Shown: in pieces, positions 52,934 through 62,374 of the stretch
Layout of the letters: every line of letters begins with the position of its first letter
Position numbering within the stretch: the stretch's first letter is position 1
Assembly (NCBI GenBank): GCA_020161845.1
Contig: JAIUNK010000006.1
Location: forward strand, 1 to 64,000
DNA: 64,000 nt
Reading direction: 5' to 3'
From: Actinomycetota bacterium
GTDB taxonomy: Bacteria; Actinomycetota; Actinomycetes; Actinomycetales; Dermatophilaceae
Position numbers and translations under genes: made by a program
Notes under the pieces: generated by a model
What the model was told of the DNA's origin: nothing
The model's database searches: none
What the model saw: only the letters and a program-made list of their open reading frames with translations

Positions 52934-55621
52934 GTGAGCGGTGCCGGCACGCCGCCGCCGGGCGCGATGGCCCGCCGCCGAGTCACCACCGCCGCCGCTG
53001 CTGTCGCCGGTCGTGCCGCCGGTCGTGCCACCGCCGCCGATGCCCTGATCATCCTGCGGCGGCTCGCGGCGATCCTGCGCGCCGCCCCCGCAACCCTGAT
53101 CCTCGCGGGCTGGCTCGTCGTCGCCAACGCGATCGCCCATCTGCTGCCGCCGACCGTGCGCGGCTGGCTCGACGCGACGCTGCTGGTCCGCGCGGGCGAG
53201 ATCCTCGCCCGGCCGTGGACCCCGCTGTCGGCGGTGCTGCTCCCCGCCAGCCCCCTCGATCCCTGGGTGACCCGGGGGGCGGTGGCCACCCTCGCGGTCC
53301 TGGTCATCCTCGGCGTCCCGGCCGAACGCAGGCTGGGGGTGCGGCGCTACCTCGGCGCGGCCCTGGCCGGCCAGGTCGTCGGCGCCTATGCCACGGCGCT
53401 GTTCGCGTGGGCCGTGGCGGCGCCGTTCCCGGACTGGTCCACCAACATCCTGACCGCGAGCCTCGCCGGCCCGGCCATGGGCGTCGTCGCGGCGCACGTG
53501 GCGGCGACTGCGATCCTGCCTCGACTCTGGCGCCGCCGGATTCGGCTGACCGGGCTCACCGCGGCCATCACGATGGCGCTCTACCATGGCGGCGCCATCG
53601 CCGCCTACCTGCTCGCCGGCATCGTGGTCGGCCTGGCCATCGGGCGGCTGTGGCGGCCGACCCAGCCGGACACCCGGCCCGTCGGGTCGGTGCGCGAAGC
53701 GCGCGTCCTGGTCGCGCTCATCGTGGCCGCCGCCGGCGTGGGGCCGCTGGTCGGCGCCCTGCTCGGATTCGGGGACGGGCCGCTGGCCTTCCTCGGCGCC
53801 TTCATCGCCCGCCCGGCCCCCGACGTCGACATCGGCGCCGCCATGGCCGCCGGCTGCACCATGGAGATCGAGGCCCGGGATTGTGCGCGGGAGCTGCTGA
53901 TGCTCGATCCCAATCCGGGGATCCTGCTGCTGACCTGCGTTCCGACCGTCCTGCTCGTGGTCTGCGCCCTCGGGCTGCGGCGCGGTCGACGCCTGGCGTG
54001 GTGGCTCGGGCTCACCGTCGAAACCGTCCTCGCCGGCTTCCTCGTCGCGACCTTCGCCACCTTCCTCGACGTCTACGGCGATGTCGTCGAGATCCCGCTG
54101 TCGTCCGCCGAGGTGGCCGCCACCCTCCTGCCGGTGCTCGCCCCGCTCGCCGTGGTCGCCGTGCTGATCGGCACCCGCGGGTTGTTCGGGGTGCCGGGGG
54201 AGCCCGGCTCGGTCCGCAAGGTCTTCGCCTGGGTCATCGGCGCCGGATTGGCGGGGCTCACGACGTACGTCGTCGGCGGCCTCCTCACCGCGGACCAGTG
54301 GAGCGAACCGGCCACCGCCTCCCAGCTCGTCGCCGACTTCCCCCGCCGGCTGGTCCCGCTGGAATACCTGCTGCCCGCGACCGACGCCTACCCCACGCTG
54401 CTGCCGTTGGGACCCGCCGCCACCGTCCTGTACTCCTGGGTCGGCGCCGCCACCTGGCTGCCCGTGATCGGCTCCCTGGTCTGGGCCATGCGCCAGGCGG
54501 CACCCGTTCTCACCCACGCGGACCGCGCCCGGGACCTGCTCATTCAGTACGGCGGCGGCTCCCTGGCCTGGATGGGGCTCTGGGACGGCAACCGGCACTG
54601 GTTCTCGGCCGACGGCCAGTCCTACGTGCCCTACCGCGTCATCGGCGGGATCGCCGTGACCACCGGCGACCTGATCGGCCCCCCAGAGCGCCGCGACCCG
54701 GCGTTGGCCCAGTTCCTGGCCTTCGCCGACCGCAGCGGCTGGCGCGTCTGCTTCTACTCGGCCACCGCCGACCTGCGGCGCCGCGCCGACGCCCTCGGCT
54801 GGCAGAGCACCCAGGTCGCCGAGGAGGCGGTCCTGACGCTGCCCACGCTCGCCTTCACCGGCAAGAAGTTCCAGGACGTGCGCACCGGCCTGAACCACGT
54901 GCGCAAGGCGGGCCTGCGCACCGAATGGACGACCTGGCGCGAGGCATCCCTGGCGACTCGCTTGCAGATCGGCGAGATCTCCCGGGCCTGGGTCGGCGAA
55001 CAGGCGCTCCCCGAGATGGGCTTCACGCTGGGCGGGATCGCCGAGCTCGCCGACCCCGACGTACGGCTGTTTCTGCTGTTCGACGCCGACGGCCTCCTGC
55101 AGGGCTGCGCCTCCTGGCTGCCCATCCATCGCGACGGCCGCCTGGTCGGCTGGACCCTGGACTTCATGCGCCGCCGCCCCGACGGCTTCCGCCACACGAT
55201 GGAGGTGCTGATCGGGCAGGCCGCGCTCGACCTGAAGGAGGAGGGGTACGAGGAGCTGAGCCTGTCCGGGGCGCCGCTCGCGCGGATCGAGACCGCCGAC
55301 GGTACGCCGGGTGCCGGCGAGCGGCCCGCCCGCCCGGAGGGGTTCCCCGCCACCGTCGACGCCGTGCTCGACCGGGTCGGCCGGCAGCTCGAACCCGTCT
55401 ACGGGTTCCGGTCCCTGCTGCGCTTCAAGGCGAAGTTCGCCCCGACGTACCGCCCGCTCTACCTGCTCTATCCCGACCCCGCGGCCCTGCCCGCGATCGG
55501 TACGGCGATCGCCCGCGCCTACCTGCCCGATACCTCCCTGGGCACCCTGTGGCGGGCCGGTGGGTCGCTGCGGGACGCTCATGCCAGCGCCACCCGCGAG
55601 GTCGCGGCGGGACGCCGATGA
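52934..55621 (+). CDS. MprF-like aminoacyl-phosphatidylglycerol synthase (DUF2156)
   Basis: This encodes 895 residues from the GTG at 52934 (GAGGAG upstream). The N-terminal half has many membrane helices, the first part rhomboid-like in layout. From about residue 530 the cytoplasmic DUF2156 GNAT-type domain transfers an amino acid from tRNA to phosphatidylglycerol. It contains AWMGLWDGNRHWFSADGQ, AVTTGDLIGPPE, TGKKFQDVRTGLNHVRKAG and GWTLDFMRRRPDG. No lysyl-tRNA synthetase is fused, unlike mycobacterial LysX. Modified lipids lower membrane charge and protect against cationic peptides. The ATGA overlap with the next gene ties it to an esterase. Confidence 0.92.
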   Translation: MSGAGTPPPGAMARRRVTTAAAAVAGRAAGRATAADALIILRRLAAILRAAPATLILAGWLVVANAIAHLLPPTVRGWLDATLLVRAGEILARPWTPLSAVLLPASPLDPWVTRGAVATLAVLVILGVPAERRLGVRRYLGAALAGQVVGAYATALFAWAVAAPFPDWSTNILTASLAGPAMGVVAAHVAATAILPRLWRRRIRLTGLTAAITMALYHGGAIAAYLLAGIVVGLAIGRLWRPTQPDTRPVGSVREARVLVALIVAAAGVGPLVGALLGFGDGPLAFLGAFIARPAPDVDIGAAMAAGCTMEIEARDCARELLMLDPNPGILLLTCVPTVLLVVCALGLRRGRRLAWWLGLTVETVLAGFLVATFATFLDVYGDVVEIPLSSAEVAATLLPVLAPLAVVAVLIGTRGLFGVPGEPGSVRKVFAWVIGAGLAGLTTYVVGGLLTADQWSEPATASQLVADFPRRLVPLEYLLPATDAYPTLLPLGPAATVLYSWVGAATWLPVIGSLVWAMRQAAPVLTHADRARDLLIQYGGGSLAWMGLWDGNRHWFSADGQSYVPYRVIGGIAVTTGDLIGPPERRDPALAQFLAFADRSGWRVCFYSATADLRRRADALGWQSTQVAEEAVLTLPTLAFTGKKFQDVRTGLNHVRKAGLRTEWTTWREASLATRLQIGEISRAWVGEQALPEMGFTLGGIAELADPDVRLFLLFDADGLLQGCASWLPIHRDGRLVGWTLDFMRRRPDGFRHTMEVLIGQAALDLKEEGYEELSLSGAPLARIETADGTPGAGERPARPEGFPATVDAVLDRVGRQLEPVYGFRSLLRFKAKFAPTYRPLYLLYPDPAALPAIGTAIARAYLPDTSLGTLWRAGGSLRDAHASATREVAAGRR

Positions 55622-57072
55622 CCCCGCCGCGCGCCGCCGTGCTCGTGCTGGCACCGGTCCTGGCGCCGCTGGCTGCCGAGCCGCAGGTGGGAGAGTTCTG
55701 GCAGCACCCCCTGGTCCTGCACGTGCTGCGCTGGCAGATTGTGGGCACCCGGGCCGAGGCGGTCAGCCTCACGATCTTCGGCCTCGCCGTGCTGGCGCTG
55801 CTGCTCCGCCGACCCTCCGGCCGACCGGCCGACTGGTGGCGGCGGGCCCTGCTCGCGGCCGCACTCGGCGCGCTCGGCGCCGCGCTGCTGATGCTCGTCC
55901 TGGACGACGCCCTGCACCAGGTGCCGGGTGGCCTGCCGCGCACCGGGCGGATCTGGGTGGTGCTGCTCGGGGTCGTCGTCGGCCTGGCGGTCGCCAGCCT
56001 GATCCGGTCGCGCTGGTGGCGCAAGATCATCGCGGTGCTGGTGGTGGCCCCGATGCTGGCCGTCGCCATCGTCGGGGTGAACGCCTCGTACGGGATCATG
56101 CACAGCCTCGGCGAACTGCTCGACAAGCCGGTCGCGGAGATCGTCACCATCACGGACCTGCCCCGCCCCGACGCGCAGCCCACCGCCGCGGTCGACTGGC
56201 TGGCCGCCGCGTGGACGCCGCCACCCGGGATGCCCGCGACCGGACGCCGCGTCACACTCGACATCCCCGGCACCGTCTCGGGGTTCAAGGCCCGGCCGGG
56301 GAGCCTGTACCTACCTCCCGCCGCGCTCGTCGCCGACCCACCCGCGCTGCCCGTCGTCGTCCTGATGATGGGCCAGCCCGGCACCCCCGATGTCACCTAC
56401 ATCGCCGACGCCCTGGACGCCAAGGCCGCCCGGCACCGCGGCCTGGCCCCGATCGTCGTGGTCGCCGACCAGACCGGCAGCCCCTGGAACGACACGCTGT
56501 GCATGGACACGGCCACGTTCGGCAAGGTGGAGACCTACCTCAACACCGACGTGGTGGCCTGGATCAGCACCCACCTGCGGGTGTCGCCCGACCGGTCCGA
56601 CTGGCTGGTCGCGGGCTACTCGAACGGCGGCCTGTGCGCCGCCCGGTTCGCCGCCCGCTATCCCGACCGCTGGGGCAACGTGCTGAACATCTCCGGGGAG
56701 GAGTTCCCGGGCTCGGACAACCCGAGCAAGCACCTGAGCGAGTTCTTCGGCGGCGACAAGGCGGCCTACGACCAGCTTCGCCTGCCCACCGTGCTGGCCG
56801 CGACGCGATTCACCGACACCTGGTTCGTCACGACGGTCAGCGCCGACGACCCCCACCATCTCGCGGGCGAGCGGCGCGTCGCCGCCGCCGCCGCGGCCAG
56901 CGGGGCGCGCTCGCACTATCTGCAGTTCGCCACCGGCGGGCACGGCGTGGAGACCCTGAAACAGGCCCTCGACAAGGGGTTGGACCTGTTCTACCCGCGG
57001 CTCGGCCTCGACTCCGCCGTCTCACCGCGCCAAGCCGAGGCCACCCCGCCTGCCCCGATCCCCGCGCCGTGA
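55618..57072 (+). CDS. membrane-anchored alpha/beta-hydrolase (esterase-D-like), coupled to MprF-like gene
   Basis: This encodes 484 residues. Four membrane helices occupy about 1-165 (LTIFGLAVLALLL, LLAAALGALGAALLML, WVVLLGVVVGLAVASLI, IIAVLVVAPMLAVAIVGV). The hydrolase domain follows, with the nucleophile in VAGYSNGGLC (about residue 343), a likely acid in the SADDPHH region and a late histidine in ATGGHGVET. The fold is like mycolyltransferase/esterase D proteins. It overlaps the MprF-like gene as ATGA. Hydrolases that remove amino acids from aminoacyl-phosphatidylglycerol are known next to such synthases in Corynebacterium and Enterococcus, and this may be one. Confidence 0.85.
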   Translation: MTPPRAAVLVLAPVLAPLAAEPQVGEFWQHPLVLHVLRWQIVGTRAEAVSLTIFGLAVLALLLRRPSGRPADWWRRALLAAALGALGAALLMLVLDDALHQVPGGLPRTGRIWVVLLGVVVGLAVASLIRSRWWRKIIAVLVVAPMLAVAIVGVNASYGIMHSLGELLDKPVAEIVTITDLPRPDAQPTAAVDWLAAAWTPPPGMPATGRRVTLDIPGTVSGFKARPGSLYLPPAALVADPPALPVVVLMMGQPGTPDVTYIADALDAKAARHRGLAPIVVVADQTGSPWNDTLCMDTATFGKVETYLNTDVVAWISTHLRVSPDRSDWLVAGYSNGGLCAARFAARYPDRWGNVLNISGEEFPGSDNPSKHLSEFFGGDKAAYDQLRLPTVLAATRFTDTWFVTTVSADDPHHLAGERRVAAAAAASGARSHYLQFATGGHGVETLKQALDKGLDLFYPRLGLDSAVSPRQAEATPPAPIPAP

Positions 57073-57092
57073 GGTCCGGTGTGAGGCGCGGT

Positions 57093-57140
57093 GTGAGGGG
57101 CAGCGTGCGGTACGCCGTGAGGGGCAGCGTGGGGTACGGC
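57093..57140. repeat. 24-bp direct repeat between esterase and sulfurtransferase genes
   Basis: The units at 57093-57116 and 57117-57140 (GTGAGGGGCAGCGTGCGGTA and four more bases) differ at two positions. They fill the convergent spacer after the esterase stop; shorter related segments precede them from 57071. No stem-loop is formed by them. Confidence 0.85.
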
Positions 57141-57141
57141 G

Positions 57142-58020
57142 TCAGTCGGTGACGACCGGGCGGCCTGAGTCCGGGGCGCCCCATTCGGTCCAACTGCCGT
57201 CATACACGGACAGCGTGTCCGGCGCGCGGCCGGCCAGCACCGCCGCGAGCGCCGCCACACAGGCGGTCACGCCCGAGCCGCACGTGACGATGACGCGCCC
57301 GCGCCCGCCGGTCGCCGCGTCGACCAGCGGCGCCAGTTGGTCCGGCGCCGTGAGGTGGCCGTCGGACTGCACGGCGAGGTACGGCAGATTCCCCGCCCCG
57401 GGCATGTGTCCGCTGCGCAGGCCGGCGCGCGGCTCGGGGGCGCTCCCCGCGAACCGGGCCGCACTGCGGGCATCGACGACGGCGACCTCGCCGCCGGCGA
57501 GCGCGCGAGCCACCTCATCCGCGTCGACGATGGCGCCGGCCAGCGGCCGGGCCACGAAATCACCGTGGTCGTCGCGGGTCGCCTCGTCCGCCGCGATCGG
57601 CTCGACCGCGTGCCCCGCCTCCTCCCAGGCCTCCAGCCCACCGTCCAGCAGCCAGACCCGGTCGTGGCCCATCGCCCGGAACATCCACCAGGCCCGAGCG
57701 GCCGAGTACACGTCGTGGATGTCGTAGACCACGATCGTTCCCCCGGCGCGGACGCCGAGGCGCCGGGCCTCGGCCTGGAACACCTCCGGTGTCGGCATCG
57801 TGTGCGGCAGCGCCGCGGCCGGATCGCTGAACCGGCCCTCGAGGTCGAACCGGCGGCCCCCGACGATCCGTTGGCCGCCCGGGTCGTTCGGGGGGATGCT
57901 GGCGTCGAGCACGACCAGATCGGGCTCGCCGAGATGCTCGGCCAGCCAGTCGACATCGACGAGCGGACGTTGCGGCCCGGGATCTCCGGCCGCCCACGAC
58001 GTACGCGACTGCGTGTTCAT
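57142..58020 (-). CDS. 3-mercaptopyruvate/thiosulfate sulfurtransferase, SseA type
   Basis: This 292-residue protein has two rhodanese domains. The first (about 1-145) is catalytically inactive but has the RIVGGRRFDLEGRFSD and VVVYD-like strands. The second (about 165-292) carries the active-site loop VTCGSGVTAC; the CG(S/T)GVTA form points to 3-mercaptopyruvate sulfurtransferase rather than thiosulfate. It moves sulfur to thiols or cyanide in the cytoplasm. ATG at 58020. It is convergent with the esterase. The sulfur carrier may serve FdhD, which also needs persulfide, but the two genes are 35 kb apart. Confidence 0.94.
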   Translation of the reverse strand: MNTQSRTSWAAGDPGPQRPLVDVDWLAEHLGEPDLVVLDASIPPNDPGGQRIVGGRRFDLEGRFSDPAAALPHTMPTPEVFQAEARRLGVRAGGTIVVYDIHDVYSAARAWWMFRAMGHDRVWLLDGGLEAWEEAGHAVEPIAADEATRDDHGDFVARPLAGAIVDADEVARALAGGEVAVVDARSAARFAGSAPEPRAGLRSGHMPGAGNLPYLAVQSDGHLTAPDQLAPLVDAATGGRGRVIVTCGSGVTACVAALAAVLAGRAPDTLSVYDGSWTEWGAPDSGRPVVTD

Positions 58021-58367
58021 CCGCTCACTGTGCCAGCTGCGTCCTTGCCCCGCCGGAGAACGGCGGCGTGAGCCGCGTCGCCCCCCGGTGTGGACGCTGG
58101 CCGGTACGCCGTGGGCCGCTACGCCGAGGGCGAACGCGGCTGTGCCCCAAACGAATCAGTAGCGCATGCTGCTTAGGGCAGGGCGCTGTGCGCCGACCAT
58201 AAGGGACATGGGGATGGGCGCAACCCGATGGTGCCCGGCGGAATTCGGCCCGGCCGCAGGGCGTTAGTGGGAGCAGGGTCGGCCGAGGTGGCGCGCCAGC
58301 GCGGCGTCTTCGGTCGCAGTGGGGCACCGATAGCATCGAGGCATCTCGATAGCGAGGAGCGAGTTAC
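58021..58367. other. 347-bp intergenic region with the clpC promoter
   Basis: There is no credible gene. TAGCAT at 58331-58336, with TTCGGT 16 nt upstream, is a possible promoter 31 nt before the clpC start. I looked for HspR (CTTGAGT inverted repeat) and ClgR-like sites and saw no clear match. GAGGAGC lies 9 nt before the ATG. Confidence 0.5.
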
Positions 58368-60971
58368 ATGTTCGAACGGTTTACCGACCGGGCGCGTCGA
58401 GTGGTCGTGCTTGCGCAGGAAGAGGCGCGCATGCTCAACCACAACTACATCGGCACCGAGCACATCCTGCTCGGCCTCATCCACGAGGGTGAGGGCGTCG
58501 CCGCCAAGGCCCTGGAGAGCCTCGGCATCTCGCTCGACGCGGTCCGCGAGCAGGTCCAGGAGATCATCGGGACGGGCACCCAGGCGCCCAGCGGGCACAT
58601 CCCCTTCACCCCGCGCGCCAAGAAGGTGTTGGAGCTGAGCCTGCGCGAGGCGCTGCAGCTCGGCCACAACTACATCGGCACCGAGCACATCCTGCTCGGG
58701 CTGATCCGCGAGGGTGAGGGCGTCGCCGCGCAGGTGCTGGTCAAGCTGGGCGCCGACCTGTCCCGGGTGCGGCAGACCGTGATCCAGCTGCTCTCGGGTT
58801 ATCAGGGCAAGGAGGCGGCGACCGCGGGCGTCGGCGGGCAGTCGACCCAGGAGGGCACCCCGGCCGGGAGTCTGGTCCTGGACCAGTTCGGCCGCAATCT
58901 CACCCAGGCGGCCCGTGAGGGCAAGCTCGACCCGGTCATCGGGCGCGAGAAGGAAATCGAGCGGGTCATGCAGGTGCTCTCTCGGCGTACGAAGAACAAC
59001 CCGATCCTCATCGGAGAGCCCGGCGTCGGCAAGACCGCGGTCGTCGAGGGCCTGGCGCAGGACATCGTCAAGGGCGAGGTCCCGGAGACGCTGAAGGACA
59101 AGCACATCTACACCCTCGACCTCGGCGCCCTGGTGGCCGGCTCGCGCTACCGCGGTGACTTCGAGGAGCGGCTGAAGAAGGTGCTCAAGGAGATCCGCAC
59201 CCGCGGCGACATCATCCTGTTCATCGACGAGATCCACACCCTGGTCGGGGCGGGTGCCGCCGAGGGCGCGATCGACGCGGCGAGCATCCTCAAGCCGATG
59301 CTGGCCCGTGGCGAGCTGCAGACGATCGGCGCGACGACGCTGGACGAATACCGCAAGTACATCGAGAAGGACCCCGCGCTGGAGCGCCGGTTCCAGCCGA
59401 TTCAGGTGGCCGAGCCGACGCTGCCGCACACCATCGAGATCCTCAAGGGGCTGCGGGACCGCTACGAGGCGCACCACCGGGTCTCGATCACCGACGGCGC
59501 GCTGGTCTCCGCGGCCAACCTGGCGGACCGCTATGTCAACGACCGCTACCTGCCCGACAAGGCCATCGACCTCATCGACGAGGCCGGCGCCCGGCTGCGC
59601 ATCCGCCGGATGACCGCCCCGCCGGACCTGCGCGAGTTCGACGACAAGATCGCGCACGTCCGCCGGGAGAAGGAAGCGGCGATCGACGGCCAGGACTTCG
59701 AGAAGGCCGCCAAGCTGCGCGACGACGAGAAGCAGCTCATCGACGCCAAGGCCAAGCGCGAGAAGGAGTGGAAGAGCGGCGACATGGACGTCGTCGCAGA
59801 AGTCGACGAGGAGCTGATCGCCGAGGTCCTCGCCGCATCCACGGGCATCCCGGTCTTCAAGCTCACCGAGGAGGAGTCGACCCGGCTGCTCAACATGGAG
59901 GCCGAGCTGCACAAGCGCATCATCGGCATGGACGATGCGATCAAGGCGCTGTCCATGGCGATCCGGCGCACCCGGGCGGGCCTGAAGGACCCGCGCCGCC
60001 CCGGCGGCTCGTTCATCTTCGCCGGCCCGACCGGGGTCGGAAAGACCGAGCTGGCCAAGGCCCTGGCGGAGTTCCTGTTCGGCGACGAGGACGCCCTGAT
60101 CACCCTCGACATGAGCGAGTTCGCCGAGAAGCACACGGTCTCGCGGTTGTTCGGCTCGCCCCCCGGCTACGTGGGTTATGAGGAGGGCGGCCAGCTCACC
60201 GAGAAGGTGCGCCGCAAGCCGTTCTCGGTGGTGCTCTTCGACGAGGTCGAGAAGGCCCACGCGGACATCTTCAACTCGCTGTTGCAGATCCTGGAGGACG
60301 GCCGCCTGACCGACTCTCAGGGCCGCGTGGTCGACTTCAAGAACACCGTCATCATCATGACGACCAACCTCGGCACCCGGGACATCTCCAAGGCCGTCGG
60401 CGTCGGCTTCGCCCCCGGCAACGACACGGCCAGCAACTACGACCGGATGAAGAACAAGGTCCAGGACGAGCTCAAGCAGCACTTCCGCCCTGAGTTCCTC
60501 AACCGCGTCGACGATGTCGTGGTGTTCCCGCAGCTCACCCCGGCCGAGATCGTCCAGATCGTCGACCTGATGATCGCCCGGCTCGACAAGCGCCTGCGCG
60601 ACAAGGACATGGGCATCGAGCTCGCGCCCGCCGCCAAGCAGCTGCTCGCCGACAAGGGCTACGACCCCGTGCTCGGCGCGCGGCCGCTGCGCCGCGCGAT
60701 CCAGCGCGAGATCGAGGACATGCTCTCGGAGAAGATCCTGTACGGCGAGATCGGGGCCGGCGAGCTGGTCACCGTCGACGTCGAGGGCGAGGGGAAGGAG
60801 CGGACCTTCACCTTCGTCGGGACCCGGAAGAACTTCGACCCCGTGCCGGTTCCCGACCACGCCCCGGGCAGCGCCTCGGAGCACGGCCCCGACCATGTCG
60901 CCGGCATCGCCGGTGGCGGGACGGCCAGCGGCGCCGCGCCGCAGGCCCCGCTGGACCACCCCAGCAGCTGA
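58368..60971 (+). CDS. clpC: ATP-dependent Clp protease ATP-binding subunit ClpC
   Basis: ClpC (867 residues) unfolds substrates for the ClpP protease. Two N-terminal Clp repeats occur at about 4-75 and 80-145, each with [14 protein letters not shown] or [17 protein letters not shown]+ module 1 has Walker A GEPGVGKT at 216-223. The middle domain has the UVR motif ([15 protein letters not shown]), and module 2 has GPTGVGKT at 553-560. The LGF-type tripeptide loop region for ClpP binding is not resolved by eye. A C-terminal Gly/Ala/Pro-rich tail of about 30 residues ends it. The gene is monocistronic, closed by a long hairpin. Confidence 0.98.
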   Translation: MFERFTDRARRVVVLAQEEARMLNHNYIGTEHILLGLIHEGEGVAAKALESLGISLDAVREQVQEIIGTGTQAPSGHIPFTPRAKKVLELSLREALQLGHNYIGTEHILLGLIREGEGVAAQVLVKLGADLSRVRQTVIQLLSGYQGKEAATAGVGGQSTQEGTPAGSLVLDQFGRNLTQAAREGKLDPVIGREKEIERVMQVLSRRTKNNPILIGEPGVGKTAVVEGLAQDIVKGEVPETLKDKHIYTLDLGALVAGSRYRGDFEERLKKVLKEIRTRGDIILFIDEIHTLVGAGAAEGAIDAASILKPMLARGELQTIGATTLDEYRKYIEKDPALERRFQPIQVAEPTLPHTIEILKGLRDRYEAHHRVSITDGALVSAANLADRYVNDRYLPDKAIDLIDEAGARLRIRRMTAPPDLREFDDKIAHVRREKEAAIDGQDFEKAAKLRDDEKQLIDAKAKREKEWKSGDMDVVAEVDEELIAEVLAASTGIPVFKLTEEESTRLLNMEAELHKRIIGMDDAIKALSMAIRRTRAGLKDPRRPGGSFIFAGPTGVGKTELAKALAEFLFGDEDALITLDMSEFAEKHTVSRLFGSPPGYVGYEEGGQLTEKVRRKPFSVVLFDEVEKAHADIFNSLLQILEDGRLTDSQGRVVDFKNTVIIMTTNLGTRDISKAVGVGFAPGNDTASNYDRMKNKVQDELKQHFRPEFLNRVDDVVVFPQLTPAEIVQIVDLMIARLDKRLRDKDMGIELAPAAKQLLADKGYDPVLGARPLRRAIQREIEDMLSEKILYGEIGAGELVTVDVEGEGKERTFTFVGTRKNFDPVPVPDHAPGSASEHGPDHVAGIAGGGTASGAAPQAPLDHPSS

Positions 60972-60985
60972 CTCACCGACGCGCC

Positions 60986-61021
60986 AGGGCCGGTCACCTC
61001 CGCAAGGGGGTGACCGGCCCT
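60986..61021 (+). terminator. clpC terminator hairpin with GNRA-type loop
   Basis: AGGGCCGGTCACC (60986-60998) pairs with GGTGACCGGCCCT (61009-61021). Inside, TCC and GGG can extend the stem (one G-U pair), leaving GCAA as a tetraloop. The stem is thus up to 16 bp, 15 nt after the clpC stop. TCG-rich sequence and no T-run follow. Confidence 0.85.
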
Positions 61022-61051
61022 CGTCGTACGAGCGATTAGTCTGGGCCCGTC

Positions 61052-61894
61052 ATGGACTCCCCGACCGGCCCATTCCTCGCCCTGGGCGCCGCGCTCTCGT
61101 TCGGCATCAGCGACTTCGCCGGCGGCATGGTGTCCCGGCGCCGACCGGCGATCGCGGTGGTCGGGGTCTCGCAGGCCTGCTCGCTGGTCGTGCTGCTCGC
61201 GGTGACGGCCGTGATCGGCGTGCCCGCCGGGTACGGCTGGCTGCCCTGGGCGGCCCTGGCCGGGCTCGCCGGCGCCGCCGCCCTCGTGCTCTTCTACCAG
61301 GCCCTGGCGGTCGGCACCGTGGGGGTCGTCTCGCCGATCAGCGCCCTCGGCGCGATCATCCCGGTCACCCTCGGCGTGCTCGCCGGAGAGCGACCCGCGC
61401 CGGTCACCGTGGCCGGCATCGTCGTCGCGCTCGTGGGGGCCGTGCTGGCCTCCGGGCCGGAGCTGCGCGGCGAACCGCACGTCAAGGGGCGGGCGGTGCT
61501 GTACGCCGCGGGCGCGGCCGTCGGCTTCGGGCTGGCCATGTATGCCCTCGCGCGCGGCTCCGCCCATTCGGTGGCGGCGACCCTGGTCGGGATGCGGCTC
61601 ACCAGCGTCACGGGATTTGCTCTGGCTGCGCTGGCGACCCGGAGCATCGGTGGCATCCGGTCCCGCGACCTGCCCGTGCTGGCCTTCCTCGGCCTGGCCG
61701 ACGTCGGGGCCAACCTGCTGCTCGGGGTGGCTACGACGATGGCGCTGCTGTCGGTGAGCACGGTGCTGGCGGCGCTGTACCCGGTCGTCACCGTGGCCCT
61801 GGCCGCGGTCCTGCTGCACGAACGGATGCGGGCCGTGCAGGTGGTGGGCTGCTTGGCCGCGCTGGCTGGCGTCGCGCTCATCGCCGCGCGCTGA
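61052..61894 (+). CDS. EamA/DMT-family transporter
   Basis: This encodes 280 residues with ten predicted membrane helices, made of two EamA repeats (about 5-130 and 145-278). AAALVLFYQALAVGTVGVVSPISALGAIIPVTLGVL and the mirrored LLGVATTMALLSVSTVLAALYPVVTVALAAVLLHER segments are typical. It should export metabolites or take up solutes by a drug/metabolite-transporter mechanism; substrate unknown. The ATG at 61052 lacks a clear binding site. It lies 98 bp upstream of the SMR exporter and might be read through into it, though a riboswitch separates the two. Confidence 0.93.
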   Translation: MDSPTGPFLALGAALSFGISDFAGGMVSRRRPAIAVVGVSQACSLVVLLAVTAVIGVPAGYGWLPWAALAGLAGAAALVLFYQALAVGTVGVVSPISALGAIIPVTLGVLAGERPAPVTVAGIVVALVGAVLASGPELRGEPHVKGRAVLYAAGAAVGFGLAMYALARGSAHSVAATLVGMRLTSVTGFALAALATRSIGGIRSRDLPVLAFLGLADVGANLLLGVATTMALLSVSTVLAALYPVVTVALAAVLLHERMRAVQVVGCLAALAGVALIAAR

Positions 61895-61935
61895 ATTGCT
61901 AGCCTGGAAACGGCCCTTCGGATCGCGGAGCGGCC

Positions 61936-61975
61936 CCGGACGAGAGGCCCGCCGTACCCGGACGCGACGACGGCG
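61936..61975 (+). ncRNA. guanidine-III (ykkC-III) riboswitch candidate
   Basis: The segment CCGGACGAG (61936-61944), then CGCCGTACCCGG (61950-61961), then ACGACGGCG (61967-61975) matches the remembered consensus of the guanidine-III class in both sequence and order. Pairings fit the known pseudoknot: CCGG (61936-61939) with CCGG (61958-61961), and CGCCGT (61950-61955) with ACGGCG (61970-61975). The 3' strand ends 7 nt before the GGAG ribosome binding site (61983-61986) of the SMR gene at 61993. Guanidinium would be expected to change access to that site. The SMR target is exactly what this class controls. Confidence 0.85.
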
Positions 61976-61992
61976 AGGCGCTGGAGTTCGCC

Positions 61993-62307
61993 ATGAGCTG
62001 GATCGTGCTCGTCGTCGCCGGGATGTTCGAGACCATGTGGGCCACCGCGCTCGCCCAGGAGGATTGGTGGCGGCGCCCGCCCGTGCTGGCGGCCTTCGTG
62101 ATCGGGTCGGTGATCTCGCTGGGCGGGTTGTCGTATGCGCTGCGGTCGGTGCCGGTCGGCACCGGGTACGCCGTGTGGGTCGGCGTCGGAGCCATCACCA
62201 CGGTGGCCTACGGCATCGTCGCGTTCGGCGAGCCGGCCACGGTCGCGCGCATCGCCTGCGTCGGCCTCATCCTGGCCGGGATCATCGGCCTGAAGCTGGT
62301 CTCCTGA
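61993..62307 (+). CDS. SMR-family exporter, probable guanidinium exporter (Gdx/SugE type)
   Basis: This 104-residue protein has four membrane helices. The essential membrane glutamate is in AGMFETMWATAL (residue 13 region), and the SWIVLVVAGMFE start, W residues and GTGYAVWVGVGA match the SugE/Gdx subgroup. The overlapping position of a guanidine-III riboswitch in its leader supports guanidinium/proton antiport rather than broad drug efflux. SMR proteins act as dual-topology dimers; only one gene is present, so a homodimer is expected. GGAG lies 6-7 nt before the ATG. Confidence 0.93.
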   Translation: MSWIVLVVAGMFETMWATALAQEDWWRRPPVLAAFVIGSVISLGGLSYALRSVPVGTGYAVWVGVGAITTVAYGIVAFGEPATVARIACVGLILAGIIGLKLVS

Positions 62308-62374
62308 TCAGGGCTGCCGGACTCGCCGGGCTCGGCAAGGCGGGCTGCCCGGCTGTGCAGATGTTCATGCGGGT

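Noticed and set aside
52886..55654. About 920-codon minus-strand open frame opposite the MprF-like gene
   Set aside because: Antisense mirror of a GC-rich gene with collagen-like biased composition; the plus strand has recognised domains.
58021..58367. ClgR or HspR operator upstream of clpC
   Set aside because: No CTTGAGT-type inverted repeat or TTCGC-N-GCGAA pair in good spacing was found by eye.
58173..60959. About 930-codon minus-strand open frame opposite clpC
   Set aside because: ClpC is certain on the plus strand; the mirror frame has no domain and only repeats codon-bias artefacts.
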